Part shown: positions 43,586 through 53,177 of the stretch, one piece after another
Numbering within the stretch: the first letter of the stretch is position 1
How the letters are laid out: each line of letters opens with the position of its first letter
NCBI RefSeq assembly: GCF_003351785.1
Contig: NZ_CP031230.1
Location: forward strand, 3,014,501 to 3,078,500
Direction of reading: 5' to 3'
Origin: Sporosarcina sp. PTS2304
GTDB lineage: Bacteria > Bacillota > Bacilli > Bacillales_A > Planococcaceae
Length of the DNA: 64,000 bases
Translations under genes and position numbers: made by a program
The notes under the pieces: model-generated
Seen by the model: the letters and a program-made list of their open reading frames with translations, nothing else
Told to the model about the DNA's origin: nothing
Databases searched by the model: none

Positions 43586-43843
43586 AAGATCCCTTCATTT
43601 CTTTGTTGTTTTTCTGGATGAATTTTAATTCCTTCCAAGACAGACCTATTTTACCGATGAATAACAGATTGGACAAGGGAACTTTTAAATTTCTTCATAT
43701 GTTAGTCAATAATTGTTACAATACAGTGTAGAATTCCACGGTTATTGTATAGCAATACTTTATGAAGGCAAATTTCGACAGGAACTACTGAACAACGTAT
43801 ACTAATATTACTTGTATAATTACAAACGAAAGGAAGTGAGAAT

Positions 43844-44923
43844 GTGACGAAGAAAGTATGGTTCCAAGTGGGAGTCGGCATTTTACTTGCTCTTTTAATT
43901 ACTAAATATTTCTTGGAAGTAAATTACATCTTTAAGCCAGTCGGTATCATTTTACAGACGATTATTATGCCGTTAATCTTTGGTGGTTTACTGTACTATA
44001 TGACAGAGCCGATTCAGCGTTTGCTGGAGAAAAAAGGAATGCCTAGATGGGGGAGCATCGTTTCCGTCATTCTCATCTTAGTGGCGGTTCTATGGATTTT
44101 AATCGCGCTGATCGGTCCGATTGTTACAAAGCAAGTAAACAATCTAGTCGAAAATGGGCCTGCTCTAACAAGACAGTTAGACCAATTAAAAAATGAGGTA
44201 ATTAATCAGAAAGATAATTTACCTGAAGGATTACAAGATTCACTGAACTCAGCGATAGAGTCTGTTCAATCGTTTGCGGTAAAGTTTGGTAAATGGTTCA
44301 TTCAATTTATCCAATCGTTTGTCCAAGCGGTCGTCTTATTACTACTCGTTCCATTTTTCTTCTTCTTTATGTTGAAGGATCACGAAAAGTTTGCACCTAA
44401 AATTTATAATTTGTTTTCTGGACAACGTCGTGAATGGGTGAAGAAAACTCTTTCAGATATTGATCACGTGCTACGTTCATATATTCAGGGGCAGTTACTG
44501 ATTAGTGCTATTCTGGCAACTATTATACTTGTCGGATACCTAATTATTGGCTTAGAATATGCATTGCTGTTGGCGATTCTCGCTTTATTCATGAATCTGA
44601 TTCCATTTATCGGGCCGTGGATTGCAGTCGCTCCCGCCTTACTCATCGCGTACTTGCAAGATCCAAAGTTAGTCATTTGGGTAGGCGTGGTGACATTAGT
44701 TGCGCAACAGACAGATAGTAATTTAATTACGCCGAATGTCATGGGGAAAACACTTGATATTCATCCGCTGACTGTAATCACAGTGCTATTAGTAGCAGGA
44801 AGTATTGCGGGATTTTTAGGGATTTTAGTGGCGGTTCCAGCCTATGCGGTAGGAAAAGTTGTCGTGCAAAATATTTATGCCCGACGAAGAGAAATTCGAC
44901 GTGCTGCTACAAAAGAAGTGTAA
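43844..44923 (+). CDS. AI-2E family (PerM-type) transporter
   Basis: A 359-residue membrane protein. Helices near residues 8-60, a soluble helical segment (QVNNLVENGPALTRQLDQLK onwards), then VVLLLLVPFFFFFMLKDHEK, YIQGQLLISAILATIILVGY, FMNLIPFIGPWIAVAPALLI and LITPNVMGKTLDIHPLTVIT. This is the AI-2E/YdbI/YtvI pattern. Some members are Na+/H+ antiporters and others export signals. GTG 43844 has GGAAGTGAG upstream. A terminator follows immediately. Confidence 0.9.
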   Translation: MTKKVWFQVGVGILLALLITKYFLEVNYIFKPVGIILQTIIMPLIFGGLLYYMTEPIQRLLEKKGMPRWGSIVSVILILVAVLWILIALIGPIVTKQVNNLVENGPALTRQLDQLKNEVINQKDNLPEGLQDSLNSAIESVQSFAVKFGKWFIQFIQSFVQAVVLLLLVPFFFFFMLKDHEKFAPKIYNLFSGQRREWVKKTLSDIDHVLRSYIQGQLLISAILATIILVGYLIIGLEYALLLAILALFMNLIPFIGPWIAVAPALLIAYLQDPKLVIWVGVVTLVAQQTDSNLITPNVMGKTLDIHPLTVITVLLVAGSIAGFLGILVAVPAYAVGKVVVQNIYARRREIRRAATKEV

Positions 44924-44928
44924 TGAGG

Positions 44929-44962
44929 AAGCCTTTCAGTGCTAATACTGGAAGGCTTTTTT
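44929..44962 (+). terminator. Terminator of the AI-2E family gene
   Basis: AAGCCTTTCAGT pairs with ACTGGAAGGCTT and ends in T6. Confidence 0.9.
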
Positions 44963-45022
44963 CGTATGATGGATAAAAATGCACTACTTACACATGCTAA
45001 TAAAAAAGAAAGGATGTAGTGC

Positions 45023-45301
45023 GTGTTAACAGAATTCCCGATAGTTCATACGAATATTTGGGACGCCGTTTGGGGTGTTCCCGTCGTGCTAGTTATTGTC
45101 TTGCTAGCCAAATGGCTGCTGAATGTTCCGCTCACTTGGTTATCGACAGTCGCAACCGCTAGCGGATTGTTTTTATCCATTTTTGTCAGTCATCCAGGAA
45201 ATTTATCCGCTGGTATTTTCATGGGTTTTTTCTATAGCGGGGCGGCTATGGGGATTATCTTTTCTACAAAGCAATCGCTTCGTGCATATAGAAACAGTTA
45301 A
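45023..45301 (+). CDS. Small membrane protein, unknown function
   Basis: A 92-residue protein, with GTG 45023 reading (M)LTEFPIVHTNIWDAVWG. Three hydrophobic segments follow (VPVVLVIVLLAKWLLN, VATASGLFLSIFVS, LSAGIFMGFFYSGAAMGIIF), with a basic C-terminus. AAAGGATGTAG precedes the start. No family recognised. It is followed by a stem-loop shared with the convergent fhuF-like gene. Confidence 0.65.
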   Translation: MLTEFPIVHTNIWDAVWGVPVVLVIVLLAKWLLNVPLTWLSTVATASGLFLSIFVSHPGNLSAGIFMGFFYSGAAMGIIFSTKQSLRAYRNS

Positions 45302-45340
45302 AACAGGTCCTTCGCAACGAAACGCGAAAGGATCTGTTTG
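45299..45340. terminator. Bidirectional terminator between 45301 and 45341
   Basis: AAACAGGTCCTTCGC pairs with GCGAAAGGATCTGTTT. Both strands end in short T runs, which suits the two convergent genes. Confidence 0.75.
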
Positions 45341-46048
45341 TTATGGTAATGGACAAAAACCACAACGTAGTAAGCCAGGTACGTCTTTTGAAAAACAACA
45401 GGTTTTACGCACCGTTGTGTTCAGTAAGGCAGACGGTTCTGATCCGTTTAAGTAACTAGAAAATCGTGAATGCGTATGAATACCCAACCATACATCATCA
45501 CGTTTCAATACTTCCAAATCCTCTCGTGCTTCCAATTCGCTTGCAGGATCTGATAATAATACGTGGTATTGCCATAGCCAAAAACCGAAAACGTTCTCCC
45601 ATGCAGTGAGTGGGGAAAGAGGTACCGCTGTACGCAATGAAGTAATGACTGCATGAGCATCTTCCAAAATTCCGCGGATTCGTATGTAGCGATCATCGTC
45701 TTCAACCGTTTGCCAGTCATTGGCAGCTACGAAAGTACTAATCGTTCTGTTTCCGTATTCCTCCACCACCCCGAATTGTAAATTTTCTGGCGTACCGCTC
45801 CATAACTCATCGTATGCCGCAAGATTGTATAACTGCATAGCAAAAAACATCCCGATGCGACGCATAAAATAGGAGGCAGCTACGACTTCATCTGGGCTTT
45901 GGCTAACTGTCTGTATGACTCGAACTACATCCCTGACCTTTGTGTGGTCTTGTAGATCGGACAACGTACATATCGGATGCTTTGGTATGTCTACGTAAAT
46001 ACTATAACTATTCAATTCTCTGATTTGGTCTGCTGTAAGTGTATTCAT
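45341..46048 (-). CDS. FhuF-like ferric-siderophore reductase
   Basis: A 235-residue protein. The C-terminus RKTCCFSKDVPGLLRCGFCP carries the CC-x10-C-x2-C spacing that binds the [2Fe-2S] cluster of FhuF. The middle (AASYFMRRIGMFFAMQLYNL) is typical of the FhuF/IucA-C-related fold. It would reduce Fe3+ in imported siderophores in the cytoplasm. No siderophore transporter or Fur box is evident nearby. The ribosome-binding site is weak, so the start at 46048 is less certain than the family. Confidence 0.8.
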   Translation of the reverse strand: MNTLTADQIRELNSYSIYVDIPKHPICTLSDLQDHTKVRDVVRVIQTVSQSPDEVVAASYFMRRIGMFFAMQLYNLAAYDELWSGTPENLQFGVVEEYGNRTISTFVAANDWQTVEDDDRYIRIRGILEDAHAVITSLRTAVPLSPLTAWENVFGFWLWQYHVLLSDPASELEAREDLEVLKRDDVWLGIHTHSRFSSYLNGSEPSALLNTTVRKTCCFSKDVPGLLRCGFCPLP

Positions 46049-46172
46049 AAAGTTAGTATAAGCAAAAAAGGGAGTAGAGACAAATGGTTCGTCCAGTCAT
46101 TCATAGCGATACGTAAGCCCAACCAACTCACTAGGCAATTACATACAATAGGCAGTGAAGAGGTGGTGAAGG

Positions 46173-46991
46173 GTGAAAGATCAACAACTAGCTCGTGACC
46201 AATCATTTGAAGTAGAACAAAAAGAATGGCAGAGAAGACGGCGGAATGAACGCGGTAAGCAATTATTGACTATTGTGTCGCCGATCTTTCTGTTGGTATT
46301 GTGGGAAATACTGTCGAGGGCCGGTGTGCTAGATATTCGGTTTTTCCCTCCTCCAAGCCGAATTGTTCAAACGTTTTATGACATGATCGTCAGTGGTATG
46401 ATGGCGAAACATGTCGGTGTTTCATTGTACCGAATTTTCATCGGATTTTTAGCAGGTGTCATTCCGGGTGTGATGATCGGGTTGTTAATGGGTTTATATT
46501 CGCCGATACGACATTTCATTCAGCCGATTGTTATGGCTCTTATGCCGATTCCGACATTAGCCTTATTGCCGATTATCATTATTTTGTTTGGCATTGGAGA
46601 TTTGTCGAAAGTCGTGACGATTGCGGGAAGTGTGTTTTTCCCTGTTGTCATCAATACAGCTGCGGGTGTCTTGAACATCGATAAAATTTATTTGGATGTC
46701 GCAAATAATTATCAAACGAATCGTTGGAATTTCTTTTTTACAATTGCTCTTCCTGGTTCGTTACCTGTCATGCTAGAAGGAATTCAGATGGGGCAGGCCA
46801 TTGCACTATTAACTATTGTAGCTGCAGAAATGATGGGGGCCACTTCGGGTATCGGTTATTTGATCTGGACTTCCTATAAAGCCTTTTTATTACCTGAAAT
46901 GTATGTAGGCCTCATTCTCATCTCCTTTTTCGGCTACTTATTTTCAGTACTATTACGTGCTCTTCAACAGAAGTTATTGCCTTGGAGGTGA
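46173..46991 (+). CDS. SsuC/TauC-type ABC permease
   Basis: A 272-residue permease with six helices and the EAA loop (DVANNYQTNRWNFFFTIALP, GSLPVMLEGIQMGQAIALLT). The first is FLLVLWEILSRAGVLDIRFF with PPPSRIVQTFYDMI, a typical start in nitrate/sulfonate/taurine permeases. GTG 46173 follows AGGTGGTGAAG. It is the first gene of a three-gene importer operon: permease, ATPase, binding protein. The substrate cannot be named: sulfonates, nitrate-like ions or thiamine precursors are all used by this class. Confidence 0.88.
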   Translation: MKDQQLARDQSFEVEQKEWQRRRRNERGKQLLTIVSPIFLLVLWEILSRAGVLDIRFFPPPSRIVQTFYDMIVSGMMAKHVGVSLYRIFIGFLAGVIPGVMIGLLMGLYSPIRHFIQPIVMALMPIPTLALLPIIIILFGIGDLSKVVTIAGSVFFPVVINTAAGVLNIDKIYLDVANNYQTNRWNFFFTIALPGSLPVMLEGIQMGQAIALLTIVAAEMMGATSGIGYLIWTSYKAFLLPEMYVGLILISFFGYLFSVLLRALQQKLLPWR

Positions 46992-46996
46992 AGAAG

Positions 46997-47776
46997 ATGA
47001 AAGGGCGACCTAAAATCATAGTAGATGGTCTCATGAAGACTTTTTACAAGAAACAAGGGAGTGTCATCGCCCTAGAAGATATTTCCCTAACGATTGAAGA
47101 AGGAGAGTTTGTTTGCCTAGTCGGTCCTAGCGGGTGCGGTAAGACGACCCTTCTTCGGATTTTGGCTGGGCTTGAACAACCGAGTGTAGGAAGTTTTACG
47201 ATTGAGACAGATTCTGAAGATCGACCGTTGCAGTCGATGGTGTTTCAAGAACGTGGAGTGATTCCGTGGTTGACTGTTCGCGAAAACGTCGCATACGGTT
47301 TGAAGATGCGTAAATTACCAAAAGCATTGATTGAAGAACGAACGAATGAATATTTGAAGAAAACAGGGTTGGAACGATTTGCTTCCTTGTATCCTAAAGA
47401 GTTATCTGGCGGTATGAAACAACGAGTTAGTATCGCAAGGGCATTTGCCAATGATCCGGAGATTTTGCTAATGGATGAACCGTTTGGCGCACTAGATGAA
47501 CAAAATCGATTCATCTTACAAGAGGAACTGTTGACTATTTGGGCGGAGACGAAGAAGACGGTTTTATTCATTACACATAGTATCGATGAAGCGTTGCTAT
47601 TAAGTGATCGCATTTTGTTGATGGGTGCGCAGCCTGGAAAGATTATAGCTGAAATTACGATAGACCATCCGCGACCACGAAAGATTGAGGATAGTAGAAA
47701 AGATCCCGAAATGGCAGCGATTTTCATTGAGATATGGCAACACTTACAAGAGGAAGTTTTGAAGTCAAGAGAGTAA
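46997..47776 (+). CDS. SsuB/TauB-type ABC ATPase
   Basis: A 259-residue ATPase with Walker A GPSGCGKTT, Q-loop SMVFQERGVIPWLTV, signature LSGGMKQRVSIARAFANDP, Walker B ILLMDEPFGALDEQ and H-loop FITHSIDEALL. ATG 46997 is taken since GGAGGTGAAG overlaps the end of the permease gene just upstream. It lies 5 bp after the permease and 20 bp before the binding-protein gene. Confidence 0.9.
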   Translation: MKGRPKIIVDGLMKTFYKKQGSVIALEDISLTIEEGEFVCLVGPSGCGKTTLLRILAGLEQPSVGSFTIETDSEDRPLQSMVFQERGVIPWLTVRENVAYGLKMRKLPKALIEERTNEYLKKTGLERFASLYPKELSGGMKQRVSIARAFANDPEILLMDEPFGALDEQNRFILQEELLTIWAETKKTVLFITHSIDEALLLSDRILLMGAQPGKIIAEITIDHPRPRKIEDSRKDPEMAAIFIEIWQHLQEEVLKSRE

Positions 47777-47796
47777 ACGATAGAAGGAGCGATGGT

Positions 47797-48879
47797 GTGG
47801 GAAAGTGGTTGAAAAAAGTAGGTTGGGTCATGATGCTCGCAGCTGTATTAGTCATTGGTGCTTGTTCTCCGAAGGAAACCGTACAACCTGTAACGGATGA
47901 TGGAACACAACCGTCTGGAGATTTGGCACCGCTTGAAAAACGAGCGAAAATATACATCGCGGAAGATGGTGCGGCATCGGGTGCTGGATTTTATATTGCT
48001 AAGGAAAAAGGCTATTTTGAAGACTACAACATTACAGTAGATTTTGCAGACTTTGCGAATAGTGATGATATGTTGCCGGCATTAGCGGCAGGAGAAGTCG
48101 ATATCGCTGGCGGTGTCTCCACAGCTTCCTTTTTTAACGCGATTGCACAAGGAATCGATGTGCGAATTATTGCTGATAAAGGCCATAATATGCCAGAGAA
48201 ATCGTATTTTAGTTTCGTCATCGGCAATCATATGATCGATGTAATCAAAGACTATAGTGATTTCAAAGGTAAGAAAATTGCAGTCTCTTCCCGAAATTCG
48301 ATTGACGGTTATATTTACGAAGAGATGCTAAAGCATGCGGGCTTGACAGAAGACGATGTAGAATATGTTCACATCGCAGACTTTGGAGCGATGCTTGGGG
48401 CGATTGATTCGGGAACTATTGATGCGGCACTCAATATTGAACCGTTAATCGCACAAGGAATTCACAATAAGTTCCATGTTCGGTTTGGGGATACGACTGA
48501 TTATGCACCTGAATCACAGATTGCGATGGTATTGGCTTCGCCTAAATTCATGGCCAATGAAGAGCTGTCGATCCGTTTTATGGCTGCCTATTTAAAAGGA
48601 GTACGTGATTATAACGATGCCTTCTTTAAAGGTAAAGGAAAGAAAGAAGTTGTCGATATTATGGTGAAGCATACTTCTCTTAAAGATCCTGACTTATGGG
48701 ATAGGGTGTTTGTCACAGGACTGGATCCGAACGGTAAAATGTTCGTTGATGATATAAAGAAGCAATACGAAACGTACAAAGCGAACGGTGCGATTCGTGG
48801 GGAAATTGATTTTGATAAGTCCGTAGATCCAACGCTTGTCGAACGAGCGATTAAAGAGATTGGGTTGTATGAGGAATGA
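47797..48879 (+). CDS. SsuA/NMT1-type substrate-binding lipoprotein
   Basis: A 360-residue lipoprotein with signal peptide and lipobox (VMMLAAVLVIGACSP). The mature part follows the SsuA/ThiY type-II binding fold: IYIAEDGAASGAGFYIAKEK, AALAAGEVDIAGGVSTASFF, YSDFKGKKIAVSSRNSIDGY and AIDSGTIDAALNIEPLIAQG. GTG 47797 sits 7 nt after AAGGAG. A frame opening at 47734 lies inside the ATPase gene. The operon ends at a hairpin whose second arm has been overrun by repeat R4. Confidence 0.88.
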   Translation: MGKWLKKVGWVMMLAAVLVIGACSPKETVQPVTDDGTQPSGDLAPLEKRAKIYIAEDGAASGAGFYIAKEKGYFEDYNITVDFADFANSDDMLPALAAGEVDIAGGVSTASFFNAIAQGIDVRIIADKGHNMPEKSYFSFVIGNHMIDVIKDYSDFKGKKIAVSSRNSIDGYIYEEMLKHAGLTEDDVEYVHIADFGAMLGAIDSGTIDAALNIEPLIAQGIHNKFHVRFGDTTDYAPESQIAMVLASPKFMANEELSIRFMAAYLKGVRDYNDAFFKGKGKKEVVDIMVKHTSLKDPDLWDRVFVTGLDPNGKMFVDDIKKQYETYKANGAIRGEIDFDKSVDPTLVERAIKEIGLYEE

Positions 48880-48958
48880 AGCAAAAGTTGAACGTCTCAA
48901 TCAAAAAAATCAGTGGGAAATTCTAGTAAAGCGGAATAACTCCCTCACAAAACATATC

Positions 48959-48996
48959 AAGCGGCTGTCTAGTCCTTGTGACAAGTCCAGCCGCTT
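48959..48996 (+). terminator. Terminator of the ABC operon, fused to repeat R4
   Basis: AAGCGGCTG pairs with CAGCCGCTT. The 3' arm is immediately followed by the module-1 core (TCCGGAGGGGGCGCGG), so the usual module-1 5' arm is missing here. Confidence 0.65.
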
Positions 48997-49720
48997 TCCG
49001 GAGGGGGCGCGGTGGACCTCGCAAAAGTGCATTGCGAGTTACACCTGTCACCCTGATCCTCTCGGAGTCGATCGTCTTCCAGCTTCAGCCGTACTTAGTG
49101 TGTGTAAGACAGGCTGATCACTCTTTGTAGAGGATGAAAACCAAGTAGAATTGTTTGATACAATCTGACCGCTTTTGAAGTTAGATAGTGGTGAAGTATT
49201 ATCAGCTATTATGACCGCTTCGATGAACTGAGGGAAAAAAAGCAATGACTCTATATGCATTCAGTCAGCAAATCCAAAGCTTCACCACACTGTTTAGGAA
49301 GCAGAACTTACCATACTCTATTTCTGGACGAACACTAACTGGCTTCCCAACAAAAACTCCAGGATTCTCCCGAAAGAACCGGCGACTCCTGGAGGATCAG
49401 GACGACAGGCGTAATCGCCAACGCACTTCTGGCGAGTCCGCCGCGTCCCCTCAGGAAAGCGTCCGGTTCTGCAGGGAGAATCCTCACACGTACACTCATT
49501 TTCTTCACCAAAAAAGAAAAGTCACTTATCCCACTCAAACTTCTGGACGAACACCAACTGACATCCCGACACAAATTCAAGGATTTTCCCGGAAGAACCG
49601 GCGACTCTGGGAGGATTAGGGTGACAGACGTAATCGCCAACGCACTTTTAGCGAGTCCGCCGCGTCCCCTCAGGAAAGCGTCCGGTTCTGCAGGGAGAAT
49701 CCTCGTACACTCACTCTACA
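48985..49720 (+). repeat. R4: composite hairpin repeat element
   Basis: A module 1 lacking its own 5' arm (48988-49077), linker, then two tandem module-2 hairpins without the insert (49362-49483 and 49581-49702), 219 bp apart. Each module 2 has the GGATTCTCCC / GGGAGAATCC outer stem, with one mismatch in the second copy. No gene is supported in 48880-49930. Confidence 0.85.
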
Positions 49721-49930
49721 AACAAATATCGCTCTGTTGCTTTTTCAACTTATGCAAGCTCAGATAGCCAATATGATGAGTTTAAACATAATAACTAGTC
49801 ATATTACTTTCGTAGTTCTCATCATTCAACTAACCCCTGCCTCTGTCTAGAAGCGGGGTATTTGCTTTGGAAAATTCGCTATGTTCCCTCTACTATTCAT
49901 GGTAAACTAATACGACAGCTAAGTGGAAGT

Positions 49931-50836
49931 ATGGTGAATGGTGTGAAGAAATATATAGGTGAAATAGGGTTAGTAATTACTGCGGTTATTTGGGGAAGCG
50001 GGTTTGTGATGAGTGCCATCGCGCTCGATCACTATACTCCCTATCAAATTTTAGCCGTGCGATTTACGATTGGAGCGGTCATGCTCAGCATCGTATTCCA
50101 TAAACGCTTGCGTCAGATGGACAAGTCTGTCTTATGGAAAGGTGCACTGCTCGGCTTGTTGTTGTACATGGCTTTTGCACTGCAAACGGTCGGTCTGCAA
50201 TTTACAACGCCTTCAAAAAATGCATTTTTAACAGGTGTAAATGTAGTCATAGTTCCGTTCATCGCCCTCATATTATATAAAAGAAGACTTGATACATTTG
50301 AATTATTTGGTGCCGTGTTAGCGCTCATTGGTGTAGCGGTTCTTTCTCTGCAATGGTCTGCTGGTATTAATATTGGCGATGTACTGACACTCGGTTGTGC
50401 AGTCATGTTTGCATTTCATATTTTTTACACAGCGCGATTTGTTCGAACGGAAGATGCGGTATTATTAACATTGCTACAGATGGCCGTGGCTGCGGTGGTT
50501 GGCTGTGTCACTGTGATTTTATTGGGAGAAACATCTTTTTCGATAGATACGACTGGTGTTAGTTCCTTACTGTATTTGGCTGTTTTCTCAACGACGATCG
50601 CCTTTTTGATGCAAACGATAGGGCAAAAATATGTATCTGAAACGAAAGCAGCGATTATTTTGTCGACAGAGTCTGTATGGGGCATGATATTTTCCGTTGC
50701 GCTCGCCTATGAACTGCTAACGTTTCGTATGTTTTTGGGCGCGTTACTCATATTTATCGCGATTGTATTATCTGAAGTGAAACCGCAAATAATGAAAAAA
50801 CGAATGATACGACAAGTGAAAGAACGAAACGTCTAA
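49931..50836 (+). CDS. DMT/EamA-type membrane transporter
   Basis: A protein of about 301 residues with ten helices in two EamA units: ITAVIWGSGFVMSAIALDHY, GLQFTTPSKNAFLTGVNVVI, TLGCAVMFAFHIFYTARFVR and TKAAIILSTESVWGMIFSVA. The ATG at 49931 is placed after GTGGAAGT. A frame opening at 49862 adds an unsupported leader. Likely an exporter of amino acids or drugs, substrate unknown. A terminator separates it from the convergent DMT gene. Confidence 0.86.
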   Translation: MVNGVKKYIGEIGLVITAVIWGSGFVMSAIALDHYTPYQILAVRFTIGAVMLSIVFHKRLRQMDKSVLWKGALLGLLLYMAFALQTVGLQFTTPSKNAFLTGVNVVIVPFIALILYKRRLDTFELFGAVLALIGVAVLSLQWSAGINIGDVLTLGCAVMFAFHIFYTARFVRTEDAVLLTLLQMAVAAVVGCVTVILLGETSFSIDTTGVSSLLYLAVFSTTIAFLMQTIGQKYVSETKAAIILSTESVWGMIFSVALAYELLTFRMFLGALLIFIAIVLSEVKPQIMKKRMIRQVKERNV

Positions 50837-50887
50837 AAAAGGCGATCTGAAAAGTCTGTATGACAAGACTTCGCAGATCGCCTTTTA
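50836..50887. terminator. Bidirectional terminator between convergent DMT genes
   Basis: AAAAGGCGATCTG pairs perfectly with CAGATCGCCTTTT. A smaller AAGTCT/AGACTT stem closes inside. Confidence 0.88.
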
Positions 50888-50888
50888 T

Positions 50889-51839
50889 TTATCGTTTAGC
50901 AGCCAAAGCTGTTTGGTAACTATGCAATGACATCCCGCCAATAATGACTAACACACCAATCAATGAAACCGTGCTAGGTAAAGGAAGACTGAGTAAGATC
51001 ATTTCCCCGATCATCGCAAAGATTAACTCAATAGATTGTGTAGCTTCTACTGCAGCTAATTTCCCCTGATCCTGTCGCACCATGTCGGTTGCCATGAAAA
51101 AGAGAGAAGTTGCAATGACGCCTGAACTAATAGCGATTAACAAAGATTGAATAACTTGACTCATAGAAGGAGGACCTACTGTCGCCCATGCATAAATAGC
51201 CATCAGTAACCAAACGGGAATCGTCATGAGAGTCATGGCCAAAACACGTTGGAACATATCCAACCGTCCATTAAGCAAGTTCATCATCTTGCGATTACCT
51301 AATGGATAAGAGAAAGCTGCAACTACTAGAGGCAATGTTCCCAGCAAAATAGATTTCAATGGAATACTGCTGGCATGTGGGATTTGAATTAAGACGACGC
51401 CTGCTAAAATAATCAATGAAATCAGTAGGGAGGCGATAGGAATACGATGCCGAATAGTCTGCAATTCTCCCGTTTTGTTTAATACTTGAAATGTGAAGAA
51501 GGGTGCTAGCAATACACCTGCCACAATAGTCATTTGAAATGTTCCCGCCACTAACCAGCCTGGACTATACCCCGCAGCGAACGTCAACGGTCCATAAAAT
51601 AGAACGAATGCTACAAAGCTCCAGCCGAAGAAGGGAAGGGGGGAAGCGGTCATTTCCCTCTTCATTCCGCCCAATCCGCCACGTAAAGCCACAATCGCCA
51701 CAAGAAATGGCACCATGAAGAAGTAGCGTAACGAAGCACTCCACAACCAGCTTCCACCTTCTAGCTCCATCGATCTATTTAGAACGAAGGTAACCGCAAA
51801 AAAGAGTGCAGACAAAATACCAATTCCAATAGCTTTCAT
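50889..51839 (-). CDS. EmrE-type multidrug/DMT transporter
   Basis: A 316-residue ten-helix protein. MKAIGIGILSALFFAVTFVL, SMELEGGSWLWSASLRYFFM and LTFAAGYSPGWLVAGTFQMT are characteristic of the long EmrE-like (PF13536) branch of the DMT superfamily. It begins 4 bp after pepT on the same strand, so the two are probably co-transcribed. Substrate unknown. Its stop abuts the shared terminator. Confidence 0.86.
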   Translation of the reverse strand: MKAIGIGILSALFFAVTFVLNRSMELEGGSWLWSASLRYFFMVPFLVAIVALRGGLGGMKREMTASPLPFFGWSFVAFVLFYGPLTFAAGYSPGWLVAGTFQMTIVAGVLLAPFFTFQVLNKTGELQTIRHRIPIASLLISLIILAGVVLIQIPHASSIPLKSILLGTLPLVVAAFSYPLGNRKMMNLLNGRLDMFQRVLAMTLMTIPVWLLMAIYAWATVGPPSMSQVIQSLLIAISSGVIATSLFFMATDMVRQDQGKLAAVEATQSIELIFAMIGEMILLSLPLPSTVSLIGVLVIIGGMSLHSYQTALAAKR

Positions 51840-51843
51840 CTGT

Positions 51844-53070
51844 TTATCCCCGTTGCTCTTGAAGTTTCAATGCTTCGATAATTACTTGAGTTGCCAGTAC
51901 CATATTGTCAGCTGAAATGAATTCATATTTCCCATGATAATTTTCGCCGCCTGTGAAAATATTCGGTGTAGGCATACCCATATACGATAATTGTGAGCCA
52001 TCTGTCCCGCCGCGAATCGGTTCAATTTTAGGCTCGATGCCAAGCGTACGATAGACATCTGCAATCACGTCAACAATTTCCATGACCGGTTCAATCTTTT
52101 CACCCATATTGAAGTATTGATCAGTCAATGAAAGTTCTACCGCATGTAATCCATGCTTTTCCTGAAGACGTGTCACTGTATCTTGTACTAGCTGTTTTCG
52201 CGCTTCGAATGCTTGTCGGTCGAAATCACGAATAATATAGTGATACGTTGTTTTCTCTACCGTACCTTCCGCTTCCATTAAATGAATGAATCCTTCATAA
52301 TGCTCGGTTTCTTGTGGGATTTCATTCGCTGGCATCGCTGCTTGGAATTCTGCCGCAATTAATAAAGAGTTGACCATTTTTCCTTTCGCAGTACCTGGAT
52401 GCACGTTCGTTCCGTGGAATGTTAGCACCGCGCCCGCTGCGTTGAAGCTTTCATACTGTAATTCGCCAAGTGGTCCACCGTCCATCGTATAAGCATATGT
52501 TGCACCGAATCGTTCCACATCGAACTTGTGTGGGCCACGTCCAATTTCTTCGTCAGGTGTGAAACCGACACGAACTTTACCGTGCTTGATCTCCGGATGT
52601 TCGACTAAGTATTGCATAGCCGTCATAATTTCCGTGATGCCTGCTTTATCATCGGCCCCAAGCAATGTCGTGCCATCTGTTGTGATCAGCGTATGCCCAA
52701 CATAATTAGTAAGCTCGGGGAATGCCTGCACTGTCATCATTGTCGTTTCATTTAAAGGAATATCCTTACCATCGTAGTTATCAATACGCTGTGGTTGGAC
52801 GTTAGTACCTGTATAGTCTGCCGCCGTATCGACATGCGCTAAAAAGCCGACAGTCGGTAGTTCTTTGTCTGTGTTCGCTGGCAACGTCGCAAATAAATAG
52901 CCGTTCTCGTCCAGTGAAATTTCTTCCAAGCCAATAGTAGCCAGTTCCTTCTCTAACATATGCAATAACTCCCACTGGCCTGCTGTAGACGGTGTAGTCA
53001 CCGAGTCGGGATTTGACTGTGTGTCGATTTTTGCATAACGAATTAAGCGTTCGATTAGTTGTTCTTTCAT
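51844..53070 (-). CDS. pepT: Peptidase T (tripeptidase)
   Basis: A 408-residue M20B metallopeptidase. Metal and catalytic residues are in [20 protein letters not shown] (HxD), [35 protein letters not shown] (catalytic Glu-Glu), [15 protein letters not shown] and [29 protein letters not shown] is the PepT block. It is full length and removes the N-terminal residue of tripeptides in the cytoplasm. ATG 53068-53070 follows GAGAGG. A DMT gene lies 4 bp downstream. Repeat R5 lies upstream. Confidence 0.95.
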   Translation of the reverse strand: MKEQLIERLIRYAKIDTQSNPDSVTTPSTAGQWELLHMLEKELATIGLEEISLDENGYLFATLPANTDKELPTVGFLAHVDTAADYTGTNVQPQRIDNYDGKDIPLNETTMMTVQAFPELTNYVGHTLITTDGTTLLGADDKAGITEIMTAMQYLVEHPEIKHGKVRVGFTPDEEIGRGPHKFDVERFGATYAYTMDGGPLGELQYESFNAAGAVLTFHGTNVHPGTAKGKMVNSLLIAAEFQAAMPANEIPQETEHYEGFIHLMEAEGTVEKTTYHYIIRDFDRQAFEARKQLVQDTVTRLQEKHGLHAVELSLTDQYFNMGEKIEPVMEIVDVIADVYRTLGIEPKIEPIRGGTDGSQLSYMGMPTPNIFTGGENYHGKYEFISADNMVLATQVIIEALKLQEQRG

Positions 53071-53177
53071 ATAAGAAACCTCTCTTCGGATGTAGTTTTG
53101 TGTTTTCAGTTTAACAGAAGTGTAAGCGAATTACGTCCAAAACGAACGCAAAAATAACCGGTGAGCATCCGGTTATT

